Shown here piece by piece: positions 51,101 to 64,000 of a stretch of 64,000 bases of DNA (its first letter is position 1; each line of letters opens with the position of its first letter). The notes beneath the pieces were generated by a model. It was given only the letters and a program-made list of their open reading frames with translations, made no database searches and was not told the origin of the DNA. The stretch is from Thunnus maccoyii. Lineage: Eukaryota > Chordata > Actinopteri > Scombriformes > Scombridae. The position numbers were made by a program, and so were the translations under genes. Where the stretch lies: NCBI RefSeq assembly GCF_910596095.1, contig NC_056538.1, positions 14,170,001-14,234,000 on the forward strand, read 5' to 3'.

Positions 51101-52653
51101 GTGCGTCAGCTGGTTGCTCCCGGTGCTCTTGCATGTCCAGATGCGCTCACCATACCTCTGCAAGCGTGCCTCATACTCTCTGTAGACATTTTGTCAAGGA
51201 AGTTACAATATACATGTGAAAACAACATATATCCCCCTTGCTGAGCTATTTGCTTAACAATCACGGACAAGCCACCCATGTTCCATTGTTAACCAATTAG
51301 TGTCACTGATGTCAGTGCGTTATAAAGAGACTGAGGCCAGGGGGCACCCACCATTCACAAACACTATCTCCATTACAAAAACTTCATGCATAGTTATACA
51401 ATATTAAACAACAAAAAGGTGAGAAGATTATGTAATGAACAATGCAATATAGGAAAAGGTTAGGGAGCTGTGAGAGAATAATGATGATGCACCAATGCTG
51501 GGAAAAAAAAGTACTAACAACATTAAATGACTAGAAGTTCTCTGTAAAAAAAAAAAAAAAAAACGAAAAAAAAAGAGTCAACAATCCTATGGGTAGTTGA
51601 TGGGAGTTTGGCTGAGCCACCTCTGATGAACATAAAAGCATAAAATGAAGTGAACACGATTGCAATTTCTAAAAGTGAATGTAGATGAGTGTGAAAAAGT
51701 ACACAGAGGCCTGTACTTTACGTACTGTAGCTGTTTTTAAGAAGGAAGTTAAGAAGTAGACACTAAGTCATACTAACAACAAATCTGTACCACAACAGGA
51801 ACCCCGATGTAAATACCATTTATAATAACAGCTTAGGAACACATAAAAATGTCTTTAAATGGCCACTTTTACCACTACGTGTGTCTCATCATGTAGTCAT
51901 AACTGGCTCCATACTCTAGCTGACAGTTGCGGACCTCTGACGTTTAATGTTTTCATAGAAACGCCTAAACAAGAAGGTAAAGTTACCTAACTATTACACA
52001 AGAATCAACCCATCCTATCTACCCAGAAAAAGTACTGTGTTGAATCAGCAATTAGTCGTGTCTGTTGTTCACCTCGTCAACTCCGACGTTGATAGCTGAC
52101 TGTATCCAGCCGGTGAAGCAGACGACGGGCTATTGTGACATAATGGGACAACTAATGTTAGTTAGCAGCCTGCTAGCAGCTGACAGCGGGGCCGTAAAGG
52201 CTGAAAGTGAAATGACGGCTTTTAGCAGCTCTCTACGTTTCACTGAGCGTGATAATTGTGCTATGTGCCACACAAAATCACATTTTCAGCTAGCTAACTG
52301 AAATAGCCAGCTAGCTACAAAGAGCGGTGTCAATATAATGAGCTAGCAAGCCTGTCATCCAGGGTAAAACTGCACATGCGGGGAAACACCAAATCCAGAA
52401 AATGTCGGGTAACATCAAATAGTTAGCGTTAGCCAGCTAATTTCTGTGCATAGGACTGAAAGGGTGAAGCAAGGTAGACAAAGACATATACATCAGCAGA
52501 GACTGAGCATCAGCATCATGTTTTTAAAGGATACTCTTTGTTCCTGAAGGCCTCCTTGGTGTGCTCGATGATGTACACCTCCTCTCCCGGGCCTGGCGGC
52601 TCGGCTAGCGGCTTAGCTAGTGGGTAAGGTTTCCGGCCCAGAAGCGGTGCCAT
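39111..52653 (-). CDS. baz1b: Bromodomain adjacent to zinc finger 1B (WSTF), 21 coding exons
   Basis: Coding exons, 5' to 3': 52535-52653, 51063-51179, 49813-49957, 49511-49703, 49112-49233, 48673-48870, 48397-48585, 46957-48277, 46524-46685, 46169-46307, 45828-46015, 45438-45552, 45229-45327, 44647-44824, 44109-44294, 43824-43971, 43013-43160, 42746-42861, 41744-41874, 41505-41611, 39111-39798. All have AG/GT borders and matching phases, summing to 1602 residues (human 1483). Visible parts: N-terminal MAPLLGRKP and WAC domain (about 20-125, IWTCKS at 53-58), DDT domain (about 593-655), WHIM motif GTDRNHNRYW (895-904), PHD finger with all ligands (C1200, C1203, C1215, C1218, H1223, C1226, C1241, C1244) and bromodomain (about 1350-1450, acetyl-lysine Asn N1428). 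The family acts in the nucleus with the ISWI ATPase SMARCA5 (WICH) and its WAC region phosphorylates H2A.X Tyr142. The 136-residue acidic tail after the bromodomain is unusual. Confidence 0.96.
40415..40960. repeat. dispersed repeat with GGGCTCC...GGGAGCCC hairpin, in baz1b intron 20
   Basis: TAGGGCTCC (40417-40425) pairs with GGAGCCCTA (40446-40454) around AGCGACGAAGCTTCGCTGCG. The following AAAAACCGTAAGACCTTGAA, CCTCAAGGTGGCGCTGTAAT and CTGCTGGGCCAATCATCCCA look like a dispersed teleost repeat. Ends and class are uncertain. An ATC run (40386-40405) precedes it and an AT run (about 40973-41010) follows. Confidence 0.45.
42912..42938. repeat. G27 homopolymer in a short baz1b intron
   Basis: There are 27 consecutive G on the + strand, which is C27 in the transcript. 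It lies in the 151-bp intron between exons 17 and 18 (43012-42862), about 50 bases before the acceptor. Assemblies often misjudge the length of such runs. Confidence 0.9.
45625..45686. repeat. A24 run next to a perfect 17-bp hairpin, baz1b intron 11
   Basis: An A run (45625-45648) is followed directly by TGTGTCAACACATAAAT (45649-45665), the loop TACT and its exact complement ATTTATGTGTTGACACA (45670-45686). The hairpin lies in the intron between exons 11 and 12. Confidence 0.85.
51180..52534 (-). other. baz1b intron 1
   Basis: The intron runs from GTATCC after exon 1 to CTACAG before exon 2. It contains A runs at 51547-51573 and no recognisable gene. Intron 2 (49958-51062) likewise holds no supported nested gene. 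Confidence 0.8.
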
Positions 52654-53470
52654 TGCAAACTCCACAAATGGCACTGGTGCCAAAAGATATAATCAGATCT
52701 TCTAGCGACAAACTAGCACAATAATATATAAAAGTATGTCCTTCGCATGTATCCAAAGTGCAACGAAATAATCAGCCTAACGATAGCACGTATCACGTTA
52801 CCGCCGGCAGGCCCGGCGCTCAACGTGGAGCAGCTAGCGGAGCAGCTAGCCGAGGCAAAACAATAACAGAGCGCTTCTTGCCTCCCGCCTCACCGCAGCC
52901 GTCTCCTCTCCTGTAGCAGCGGCGTCATGTTGGGGTTTATACACAGTGTCTTGAGATACAAAACAGGTTGATAGACGATAGTTGGTAAACTTTTAGCTCC
53001 TCCGGATGAACGTGAAAGGATTCAAACCGCACCGAAATCAAACTCGCAGCCGAAGCAGGAGAGGTCTGGCGCGCTGTGCAACTCCCAAAGTCTTTGCAAA
53101 CTAGGCCTGTTCTCGCGTAAGTAATTGTCTTTGTTGCATTTTCATACTGTCGGAGCTTCTTCGTATCAGGTAACAACGCTAACAACTCTCGCGAAACAGT
53201 AACCGGGATCAATCAAGAGGTTAATTCCTTGTCGAAATGGCGGGAGTTTTTAGTCCACCGGCACAATTCCGTCCACCCTCAGAACTCCGTTTCCCCGGCA
53301 GCAAGCAGCGTCGCACACACGGTCCGCCCCCTCTCGACGCTCATTGGCTCCCTCAGTGAAGCGCCCTCATCGAATTTATATAACGCAACCTCTCATTGGC
53401 TGACATGGCCTGTCTATTGTCAATCTGGGACAGCCCCATTCAAATTTCCACGCCCACTCGATAATATAAA
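52654..53470 (-). promoter_or_regulatory. baz1b promoter region, CpG-rich
   Basis: The region is rich in CpG. On the - strand there are CCAAT boxes at 53395-53399 and 53343-53347, a TATATAAAT-like word at 53374-53382 and a near match to the TCTCGCGAGA promoter element (TTTCGCGAGA, 53187-53196). A donor-like CTGCG/GTGAGG at 52894/52893 together with a weak acceptor shortly before the start codon (CACCAG near 52670) allows a noncoding first exon of about 250 bp. This is inference; the alternative is an unspliced 5' UTR. Confidence 0.5.
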
Positions 53471-54067
53471 TTAGCGGTCAGCTGATGACAATAAAGATTA
53501 TATGATCCATTTAACTCGTTAAATACTAAAAACATATTGCAATTTTTAGATCTTATGTTCGTTGAGACTGAAGTAGGCTTTATTTATCTATGAATTATTA
53601 CATCACCCATTGTCTGAGCTCCGTTTTGAATAGGTCTGATTAGACAATAGGACAACCTATGTATAGGCCTGCCTTCATTATATCACAGTCAGAATCTGTT
53701 TATTAGCCAGTACGCAGCATACAAAGAATTTGTCTTGGCGTTTGCTCCCACAAACACAACATAGAAGAAAATATAACAAAAGTAAGGTGATACTAATAAT
53801 AATGTAATAAACAAAGTAGTACTAAAATCAAATGACAAATTTAAAATCTATTTACAGAATTGAATAGTACTAGTTTTGAAATGACATATAAAACTTGAAA
53901 TGAATATTGATTGTACAAAGGGAACATGGACTGCGCTACGGACCAAGAAATGGTGACATGCAAAAATTAAATGTAACATGATATGTAGAGTGATTTGCCT
54001 CAAGATATTATGGTGAAGAATAGATTCCCAACAATGCAGCATCACTGAATTGAAATGGAAAATAGCA
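53471..54067. other. short spacer between bcl7b and baz1b
   Basis: AT-rich DNA with no supported gene. Head-to-tail spacing from the bcl7b stop to the baz1b start codon is about 1.8 kb. Confidence 0.5.
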
Positions 54068-54482
54068 TTTATTATGATTTACAAAACATCTTCAGTTATA
54101 AACATGGGCAAATTATATTATAAATATAAAAAAAGGATTTTATTCTTGCATGTGATAAGCTAAAACAAGATCTGTTCCAGGAAGGGCATCCAATTTATAT
54201 ATAATGGCACATCTAAACATTCATCTGCATAAAGCTATACATTTAACACCTTTTCAAAATGTTCTGTAAAACTAAAAAAAAAAATGATAGGATTTGGAAA
54301 CATGCATTTAACAAACAAAGATCTAGCAGTAAGTGCTTCTTTTTGTCATTTGCAGAAATGTAATGAGTAATATTTGCGTATTTAAGACAAGAGAATCTTA
54401 GAATAATTTTGAAAGCTTAGCTAATTTGACAACAACTGAGGACAAGTTCTGTGTGCATTTTGAGAAAGCAATTATAAATAAG
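54068..54482 (-). other. inferred bcl7b 3' UTR
   Basis: AT-rich sequence following the stop codon, with two AATAAA words on the - strand at 54139-54144 and 54068-54073. Which of them is used cannot be judged from sequence. Confidence 0.4.
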
Positions 54483-57200
<2,718 letters not shown>

Positions 57201-57425
57201 AGGATGAATACATTTGGTGTCTTTAATGATGTATTTTTTGATTATATGTTTATTTATCTGAGTTGACATAGTTGGAAATTTCTGTTGACAGTATACTGTA
57301 CAGTCTACTCAAGTCGCTACTTCAGTTTTGAGGCTGCTCTATACTTTCACCCACTACAATTCAGAAGGAAATATTGTACTTTTTACTCCATTACATTAAG
57401 CCTGTTTGACACGTGTAGTATTCAG

Positions 57426-58010
57426 ATTAAAGGATGGGTTCACATTGTTTCAAGTCTGTCTTAAAACAACAATCAGGTGCCCAAATGATTATTAGAAGAT
57501 TCCTTCATAACACACTTACAAAGTAAGTGATGGGGGACAAAATCCACAAGGCCCCTCCTGTATGAAAATGTATTTAAAAGTTTATCTGAAGCTTCAGCCG
57601 CCCAAATGAGTCAAATCATGCAGATATCTTTCAACGTTACAGTCTTTTTAGTGTCAAAGTCCATATTTGTTACTATACTTCCACCACAGCTCAACAAGGA
57701 AACACTGTCCACTGAGAACACTGAGGAAACACAAAGAGGGAATTTGATGCTAAAAGACTGTAAATGTGGCAGATATCCATTTGATATGACTAACTCAGAC
57801 TGCTGAAGCCTCATATAAGCTTCAGATAAACTTTTAAATCTTTTTTTGCGCAAGATGACTGTGGACCCCATCATTTAACATTGAATGCACATTTAAAGGG
57901 GAAGTCAATATGAACAGGAGGAATGATTACAGCGAGGAAAACCTCTTTCATATGTGTTCATATGGACACTTTTAAGACAGACATGAAAAAATGTGACCCT
58001 GTCCTTTAAT
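57426..58010. mobile_element. MITE with ATTAAAGGAYRGGTTCACATT-like ends
   Basis: The left end (57426-57465: ATTAAAGGATGGGTTCACAT, then TGTTTCAAGTCTGTCTTAAA) and the complement of the right end (57971-58010: ATTAAAGGACAGGGTCACAT, then TTTTTCATGTCTGTCTTAAA) match at about 36 of 40 positions. The interior has GTGATGGGGGACAAAATCCA and is non-coding. It is inserted inside a hAT-like copy, so it is younger. Confidence 0.85.
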
Positions 58011-58114
58011 GTTTTTACGTAAACGTTTAAAATACAATGCATGAAAAATTAAACCTGTTGTTTCCAAACTTTTTGACTTGTGGCCACATACAACAAAGCA
58101 GTGTCTAATTTAAA

Positions 58115-58490
58115 AAATATATATTTTCGACCTTTATTTTACCAGGAAAACCTCATTGAGATCAAAAAATCTCTTTTGCAAGAATGTCCTGGCCAAGAAA
58201 GGCAGCAACATAAAGTTTCAGACAACCAACATAAAAACAAGTAATGCAGACAGACTTATTGTTAGTCATTATAAAATAATAATATCATGAATAAAATTAC
58301 ATTAAAAGAGAAAATAAAAACACAACCTTGATACTTGAATTGGACAGACAAACAGCAGCAAAGTGAGGCATTTAAAACCTCCCAGCAGGCCCACTGACAC
58401 TATTTTGGGGCCTTGTCACGTTTCAGATGTTTATGAGTCGTTAGTAGTTCCACTTAAGTCTGATTTCCCCTTTTCACTTCTCAAGTTGCT
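58115..58490. repeat. dispersed repeat (TTTTACCAGGAAAACCTCATTGAG type)
   Basis: The words TTTATTTTACCAGGAAAACC, CATTGAGATCAAAAAATCTC and TCCTGGCCAAGAAAGGCAGC are typical of a common fish interspersed repeat. The class is uncertain and the right boundary approximate. It is the second insertion in the hAT-like copy. Confidence 0.5.
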
Positions 58491-58964
58491 TCACTTTTCA
58501 TAATTGAAAAAGGTCAAACACATCACAAATATAAAGATTAGAGAATATTCCAAAAAACAGATACAGATTTGTGTCACAAAACATTGTTTCTTCTGTTTCT
58601 TTCCTCCCCCATTAATCATCTGAAGATGTGAGCCTTTGGAGGGACCTGGACCTCTAGGTTGGGAACCACTGGACAGAACTACATAAGTGTATATAAGGTA
58701 GGTAAACTTGGCAACACATTGATCAGCTAAAATGCTGCACATCATTAGCCTATTAACACTGTAATATATGACAATATTTCAGTCACAGCAGACACTTTTT
58801 AAAGAATAAGCATTACCTTTGATACATCTAGTGAATAATATTGCTGTATGTTAGTTAAAATACTTAAATAAATAATTAAAAGAGTTAAATGCAGGAGTTT
58901 TACTTGTAATGGAGCATTTTTACAGTGTTGTGTTGGTACTTACTAAAGCACTTCCTCCACCACT

Positions 58965-61289
58965 TATTTTATCTCTGTGATTGTGACTGTGCCATCCAGA
59001 GATAATTTTCACAACCTGGCAACCTGAAATGCTTTCTTAATAGTGGCTAATAAGTGATTCATAAAGCACTGGTAATCATTATTCATTAACCATTAATAAA
59101 GCCATTGGTTACAATTTTTAAATATTGCATAAAAAGTGCCATCTGAAGTTGTTTAAGTGTGATTAATATTTTATATTTTATGCACTGGAATGAAAACTTC
59201 AGGTTTGTCTCCCTGCTTTTCTATTTCTTTGTATTAATGAAATTTTTCTTTACTACTATGTGTATTTAAACAACAGCTTGGTTAAATGTACACCAGTTAT
59301 GCTTGCTGGTTCCCATGTTTGACCAGCTGAGGGTAGCCTTGAGCTATGCAGCCATGCAGAGCAAACAAGGCTCCTCCTGTATCGGAGCTACTTCTGACTC
59401 ATGTAACACCTGAAAAAGGAAATGAAAATCTATCATGTTTCTTTTTTTGTGATCAAATTTTTATCGCTCTTACTCCGTCCTTTTAACATACACACTATGT
59501 AGATGTAGTAAAATAATAGTGATAGTATAATTGATTGTAATAGTATAATAATATAACCACATATATCAACATATAGTGTATATTGTGTGCCCCACATTTT
59601 TCCTGTCAAACCAGCAAATTAGATACATTGTTGTTTGGTTGATAATGACAAGAAAGAAACATTACATTACAAACATTAAATAGTAATAATTTGGGGCGAC
59701 AAGGTATTTCTAAGTAAGTGAGACAGAGTGGAAACTGTGCAAAATGTCTAGAACAACGTAGTCATTCATACAAAAATCTGTGCGAGGACAGGAAGTAAAT
59801 CTCATATGGATGTTTTCTGGGGGTTGAATAAATTAAATGTATCATTTCCTATATCAGAGTTTTTTGTAAGTATTGTTCTGCCAGCCACCATTTGCCTCTT
59901 TGTGCAGACTGGGTGTCTTTAATCCTCCCAAACTTTACCCCTGTTTTTTTTATATACATATATATATTTATATTTGTTGCTTTGGGTAACTTCCTGACAC
60001 TTATTTCACCTGCGCCAAAGTTTCTCTCTCAGCTTTACATGACATGAAACATCTTTCTCAGGCCAGACTTACGTTAGACTTCACATTCAAAAATGAGAGG
60101 ATCAGCCTTGTGTTTGTTGAAGCCACTTCTACAACCCAGTGTTTGCCATCTTCTTCACTGACACCGGAAGGTTTTTTTTTTACTAATCTTGGCTTCTCTC
60201 TCTCTTTTTTTTATTGAAACAAGTACACAACAAGTTTACAACACCTTGCGTATAAAACTTGTGTCTACAAACATGCCAGCGGGACTAAAAGTTGTAATAA
60301 AAATAGAAATAGTTGGCTTTTTTTGTTTGTACGTTCAGATATTGAAGAAATGTATTGTTAGATATGGACAGTCAGCTCTGAAAAGAATTTGGATTTGTGA
60401 ATATAAAATTTGGTTAAAAATATTAAACAAATTATTTATTAATTCCTGTCATATTCACTTTCACTTCTCTCCATATTAACTCTCTGTAGTGATCACCTGT
60501 GCAAACAAGGAAATGGTCAATAAAAGGAGTGAACAACAAAGGACATAAAGTACATGTGAAAGGCGTAACAACACATTTACATCTCTTTCATTAGTTATGT
60601 TTTACATAATTTCAGGCAGACGTCAGCTGGTCAGTCAGAGTTGTTCTCAGAAATGTTATTAAACAGTCCCCAAAGAGCTTCTAAATGATCATGAAGAGGA
60701 CACAGTATGCTATGAGAAAAAAACGGTTCTGATTTTATTTTCCTATATTATCTGTAATGATGAGTATTGGGTGAAATGTTGGGATATTTGTTATTTTGTT
60801 GTTTTTCTTCCATGAAGGGTCTGAGTCAGAAATAGGAAACCTTTTCTATTGTTTAAGAATTGAATTTTGTTCCTTGTGTATTTTTTATTTTTGAAACTGT
60901 GACTCTTTAATGAACTTGTGGATTGCGAGTCCTTCCTATCGACTTAACTTTAACTAGTTAAAACGTAGGTGTTAAGTCTTACGTTTGAGGGCAAATAAAT
61001 ACTTCTGGTGTCTCTTCCTCCCTCATGAAACTATATCCAGAGCTCCTCATCTGCTGGAATGCAGAGACGCTCCAACTGAAACTATTGTGCTTCACATTTC
61101 CAACCAGTCTGTCAAACTGTTCAATCAGAGTTTGGTTTCTAAGTCGGCCTCGGTGTTCCTGTGTGGACTGCAGCCACTTAATGTCTGATGTAATACATGT
61201 TGTAGTTTTTGTCTTCTTGTTTGTGTTTTGTTATTTATGTGAAACAGTGTACGTCTTGAAACAACTAAAAACACTAGCTTGTCCACCAT
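58965..61289. other. intergenic DNA between bcl7b and hip1
   Basis: AT-rich DNA with no supported gene. TBL2 or other Williams-region genes, which follow BCL7B in human, are not present here. Frames at 60189-60479 and 60985-61291 have no domain. Confidence 0.55.
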
Positions 61290-62057
61290 AAAAGAGAGTG
61301 TCTAACTGACATTAAAAACTGGATGGCTGCTAACTTTCTTCAGTTAAATCCAGATAAAAGTGAGATCTTTATCATTGGCTCTGACAATAGATTTAAAATC
61401 CTCACTTGGCCCCTTTTCCAACAACAATAAGTCTTCTGTCAGAAATATTAGTGTTTGAAATTTGTATTAAGATTGTCCAATCCTGCTTTTATCATCTAAT
61501 GAACATCGTTAGAATCCGTTTATGTCTGAGCTTCAGAGACACAGAAACCATCATACATGCTCTCATTTCCTCATGTTTAGATTACTGTAATGATCTCCTA
61601 ACTGGCATCAATCAGAAAACAATTCTCCAAATTATACAGAGTGCAGCAGCCAAACTACTAACAAGAAAAGAGATCATATTACGCCCCTCTTAATGTCTCT
61701 ACATTGTTTACCAGTTTATACCAGAATCGATTTAAAGATTTTACTAATGACTTTAAAGCACTTCATGCGCACTTCAACGTGCCCAACGAACTCATACATG
61801 CAAAATCAGTATCTTCATTTCTGAAAACACATTTCTTCCAAAAGGCTTTTGAGTTATCTCTTTTAAATATTCCATATATCTTCACATTTCTTATTTTCAT
61901 TTAGTATGTTTATTTTTATTGTTTTGCTTCTGAAGATGTTTTTTCTTCAACTTTAATCCCTCAATTTTGAGGAATATGTCTGTTTTTTGCTTTGTCATTT
62001 GTGTCCTTGTGAAGCACTTTGTAATCTCTGGTTTTGATAAGTGCTATATAAATACAC

Positions 62058-62058
<1 letters not shown>
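61290..62058 (+). pseudogene. Maui/L2-type LINE, 3' fragment of reverse transcriptase
   Basis: The translated remnants read LKTGWLLTFFS..., LNPDKSEIFIIG in shifted frames, then ETIIHALISSCLDYCNDLL and SAAAKLLTRK, which is the reverse transcriptase thumb region of L2/Maui LINEs. It is followed by TTGATAAGTGCTATATAAAT, the usual 3' end, and an ATT repeat tail. Stops and frameshifts break the frame; the 5' part is absent. Confidence 0.85.

Positions 62059-62116
<58 letters not shown>
62059..62116. repeat. (ATT)n tail of the LINE
   Basis: There are about 19 ATT units directly at the LINE 3' end, as expected of L2-type elements. It creates a spurious poly-Tyr frame. Confidence 0.95.
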
Positions 62117-62570
62117 GTAAATCAAAATCCAATTATGTGTGAGTTAATTATGACAATAGGCTACGAGTTACAAAAAGACTGAAGTCTTTAGTGTATGAAG
62201 ATGACTCCCTTTAACAAACAGCTGTGTTTTCACGCTCCAGATGTTTAATTTAAAGTTGCAGCAGACTGTGGCTTTTATAATGAGGGCTTTATATTGGGAG
62301 TGGAAGCGGAAGTCGCGCGCGCCTCTCACCCTGGCTGACTTGACTCCTCATACATGCTTGACTCTGGTGCCGCTCAGGCTGCTCCTGTCATTGACTGGGG
62401 TGTTGGACAGAAAGGCCAAATGGTCCAGTGAACGGGGCGACAGCATGGACAGCTGCCCGCCATAGTTAATGCAGCTTTTATTATTTTTTTTTACACTCTA
62501 TATAGCCTGTTTATCGGCTGAAAGTTTATTTTCCTTTCCTCGCTGCTGTGTTTTCCAGTCATAGACGACA
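62117..62570 (+). promoter_or_regulatory. hip1 5' flank
   Basis: A CpG-rich patch (GTCGCGCGCGCC, about 62311-62324) lies 250 bp upstream of the start codon. A pyrimidine tract ending TTTTCCAG at 62559 resembles a splice acceptor 11 bases before the ATG, so the first coding exon may follow a noncoding exon. I cannot tell which start is used. Confidence 0.4.
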
Positions 62571-62687
62571 ATGGATCGAGTGAAAAGCTCCATGCAGCAA
62601 GTACCCAACGCTATCCCCAAAGTGATCCGCCGGACAGGAGGGGCCAACAGCCTGGAGCTGGAGAAGGAGAACTTTGAGAGAGGGCAG
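62571..62687 (+). CDS. hip1: Huntingtin-interacting protein 1, first coding exon (gene continues past window)
   Basis: The exon encodes 39 residues beginning MDRVKSSMQQVPNAIPKV and ending ENFERGQ, then a GTATGTGAG donor in phase 0. Human HIP1 starts MDRMASSMKQVPNPLPKVLS, with its first junction at the same FER.Q position; HIP1R starts differently (MNSIKNVPARVLS), so the call is hip1. HIP1 is an endocytic adaptor: an ANTH domain binds phosphoinositides, a coiled coil binds clathrin, and a THATCH domain binds actin. Only the part preceding the ANTH core is seen here; the remainder of the gene must lie to the right of the window. Confidence 0.9.
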
Positions 62688-64000
62688 GTATGTGAGCGTC
62701 TTATTCAATTAAAATCGTTTTCCTCAAAGCGTGAGATGAAGGTGCTGTCTGAGAGGCGCTTTAAACGGTGGGAGTATAATAATCATGTCAGGACGTTTGC
62801 TGTCAGCTCCTAAATTAAAGCATGCATTGTGAGATCATGTCTGAAGTCAGGAAAGGAGCGCAGGACCCATTAACATTTTTGTACTTTTAAAATGTTTTTA
62901 TTCAGCTTATTTTCACAGCAAATCCTCCAGTTTTGATACTTACTGTGCCTGATCAAGATCATGGCTTATTTCAGTGGTAACTTTCACTGATGTCAGTCTG
63001 TGATCAGCAGACATACCAACGAGTCCACTGTACAACAACAAAAGAGCTGTTGAAATGTAGGTCAATGGCCTTTTGAATTCAGATAACTGCTGTTTAGCCT
63101 ATCTGCTGGATAAACCGGACCAGAGTGAGGCAAGCTGAAGCTCGGTGGGAGCTGCACCATGTATGACAGGCTGTCAGTGCCTTATGGAGGTCACTGATGA
63201 TAAGATCTGGGAAGTGCATCACTTTCAGGCCAAAGAGCTGCTTTTCCCCCCTGTGTTTTATGTTTAGTTTTAGTGTAAAGGCTGCTGATTAATAATAAAT
63301 ACTTTGCATGAAGGTCTCTCCCAGTGAGCATATGTATGTATGTATGTATGTATGTCTGTATGTATGTAGGCTGCTGTTATGCTGTGGTGCCTGCTGCTTC
63401 CTGCCTGGTGGTCTCCCCTCCCCTCCCCTCTCCCCCAGACCAGGCACAGGGGAGGGAAAGTAGGTCAGATGAATCAAGGCAGACAAACTGCCGTGGTAAC
63501 GCTGCAACATGCTTCTCCCATTTACAGCGGCTGCTAAATTGAACTGTGCAGTGAGAACAGCCTAAATGTGCACAGCAGGTATTTGGCAATTCTGCGCCTA
63601 GATGGTCGCAGCCCCCCCGCCCCACGCCCCCCCACGCCTCTCCCATCCGGGACAGTAGCAGTGTGGATTAGAGGCAGGGTGAGACGCATGCGTGGCTTTA
63701 TGTGTTCCGAGCCAATCCTGGTCACTAGGTCACTGTCAGGCTCCTGGGATCACATCCTCTGGAAGCGACATAATAGATGAACATCTTCTCGTGCCTCGTC
63801 GGCGTGTGCAGTTCTGCTATCATGAGGCCGCTGGAGTAGGATTTTGGCTCTGACAGTGTCTTGCATATTTAACACTCTCAATTGTCTGAGTCCACTTAAA
63901 TGAAGCAAAGAGCTCTGCAGTTGATCATCAAGGCGAATCAGCTCGCTGCTACAATTAAGGAGGGTTAAAATATTCATGCAAGTTGAAACAAGCCAGAGTT
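62688..64000 (+). other. hip1 intron 1 (partial)
   Basis: The intron extends to the window end with no further hip1 exon visible. It has a (TGTA)n microsatellite at 63332-63367 and a C-rich stretch at 63608-63647. Short frames on either strand are not supported as genes. Confidence 0.75.

Larger units (their letters stand above)
57298..58964 (+). repeat. hAT-like MITE copy split by two nested insertions
   Basis: Family words occur in order in three pieces: CTACTCAAGTCGC and TACTTTTTACTCCATTACAT (57298-57425), TGTTTCCAAACTTTTTGACT (58061-58080), and CCTCCCCCATTAATCATCTG, GGTTGGGAACCACTGG and finally CTTCCTCCACCACT (about 58500-58964). The gaps are filled by the elements at 57426-58010 and about 58115-58490. 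Confidence 0.7.

Noticed and set aside
61967..62182. Frame with a long Tyr run
   Set aside because: It is a translation of the ATT tail of the LINE.

Overview
The window is nuclear DNA of a ray-finned fish, most likely a percomorph. The genes have introns, the protein-coding content is vertebrate, and the intergenic DNA is filled with repeat families I associate with acanthomorph fishes: an inverted-repeat MITE carrying a TTAGCTTAGCTTAGCATAAAGACTGG-like arm, a hAT-like element starting CAGTGGTGGAAAGTA, a Tc1-like transposon, a Maui/L2-type LINE and long CA microsatellites. The species cannot be read from the sequence alone.

Four genes are supported. A single-exon frizzled receptor closest to FZD9 lies on the + strand at 11607-13364. 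On the - strand, baz1b (WSTF) has 21 coding exons between 52653 and 39111; all splice phases agree and the CDS is 4809 nt (1602 aa). bcl7b follows on the - strand with six coding exons between 57033 and 54483 (196 aa). The first coding exon of hip1 is on the + strand at 62571-62687, and the rest of that gene lies beyond the window.

The order and orientation fzd9(+) - baz1b(-) - bcl7b(-) is that of the human Williams-Beuren interval at 7q11.23. In human, TBL2 and MLXIPL come next, but here hip1 follows. HIP1 also lies on human 7q11.23, though far from BCL7B as I recall it, so the block is conserved but locally rearranged. The genes work in different processes: a Wnt receptor, an ISWI remodeller/reader, a BAF complex subunit and an endocytic adaptor. 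Their adjacency is ancestral linkage, not an operon.

Layout: 1-11 kb is upstream gene-poor DNA with MITE and hAT-like copies. 11-14 kb is fzd9 with a CpG-rich 5' flank. 14-37 kb is a gene-poor interval with repeats, a dead Tc1 element and possible conserved noncoding stretches. 37-53 kb is baz1b with its 3' UTR. 54-57 kb is bcl7b. 57-62 kb is a stack of nested transposons and a LINE remnant. 62.5-64 kb is the start of hip1.

I found no CRISPR array, operon, virus or evident new gene system. The more unusual signals are structural: a small inverted-repeat element with telomere hexamers in its core, perfect hairpins that look like template-switch products, a hAT-like insertion touching a bcl7b splice donor, and a long acidic tail on Baz1b.
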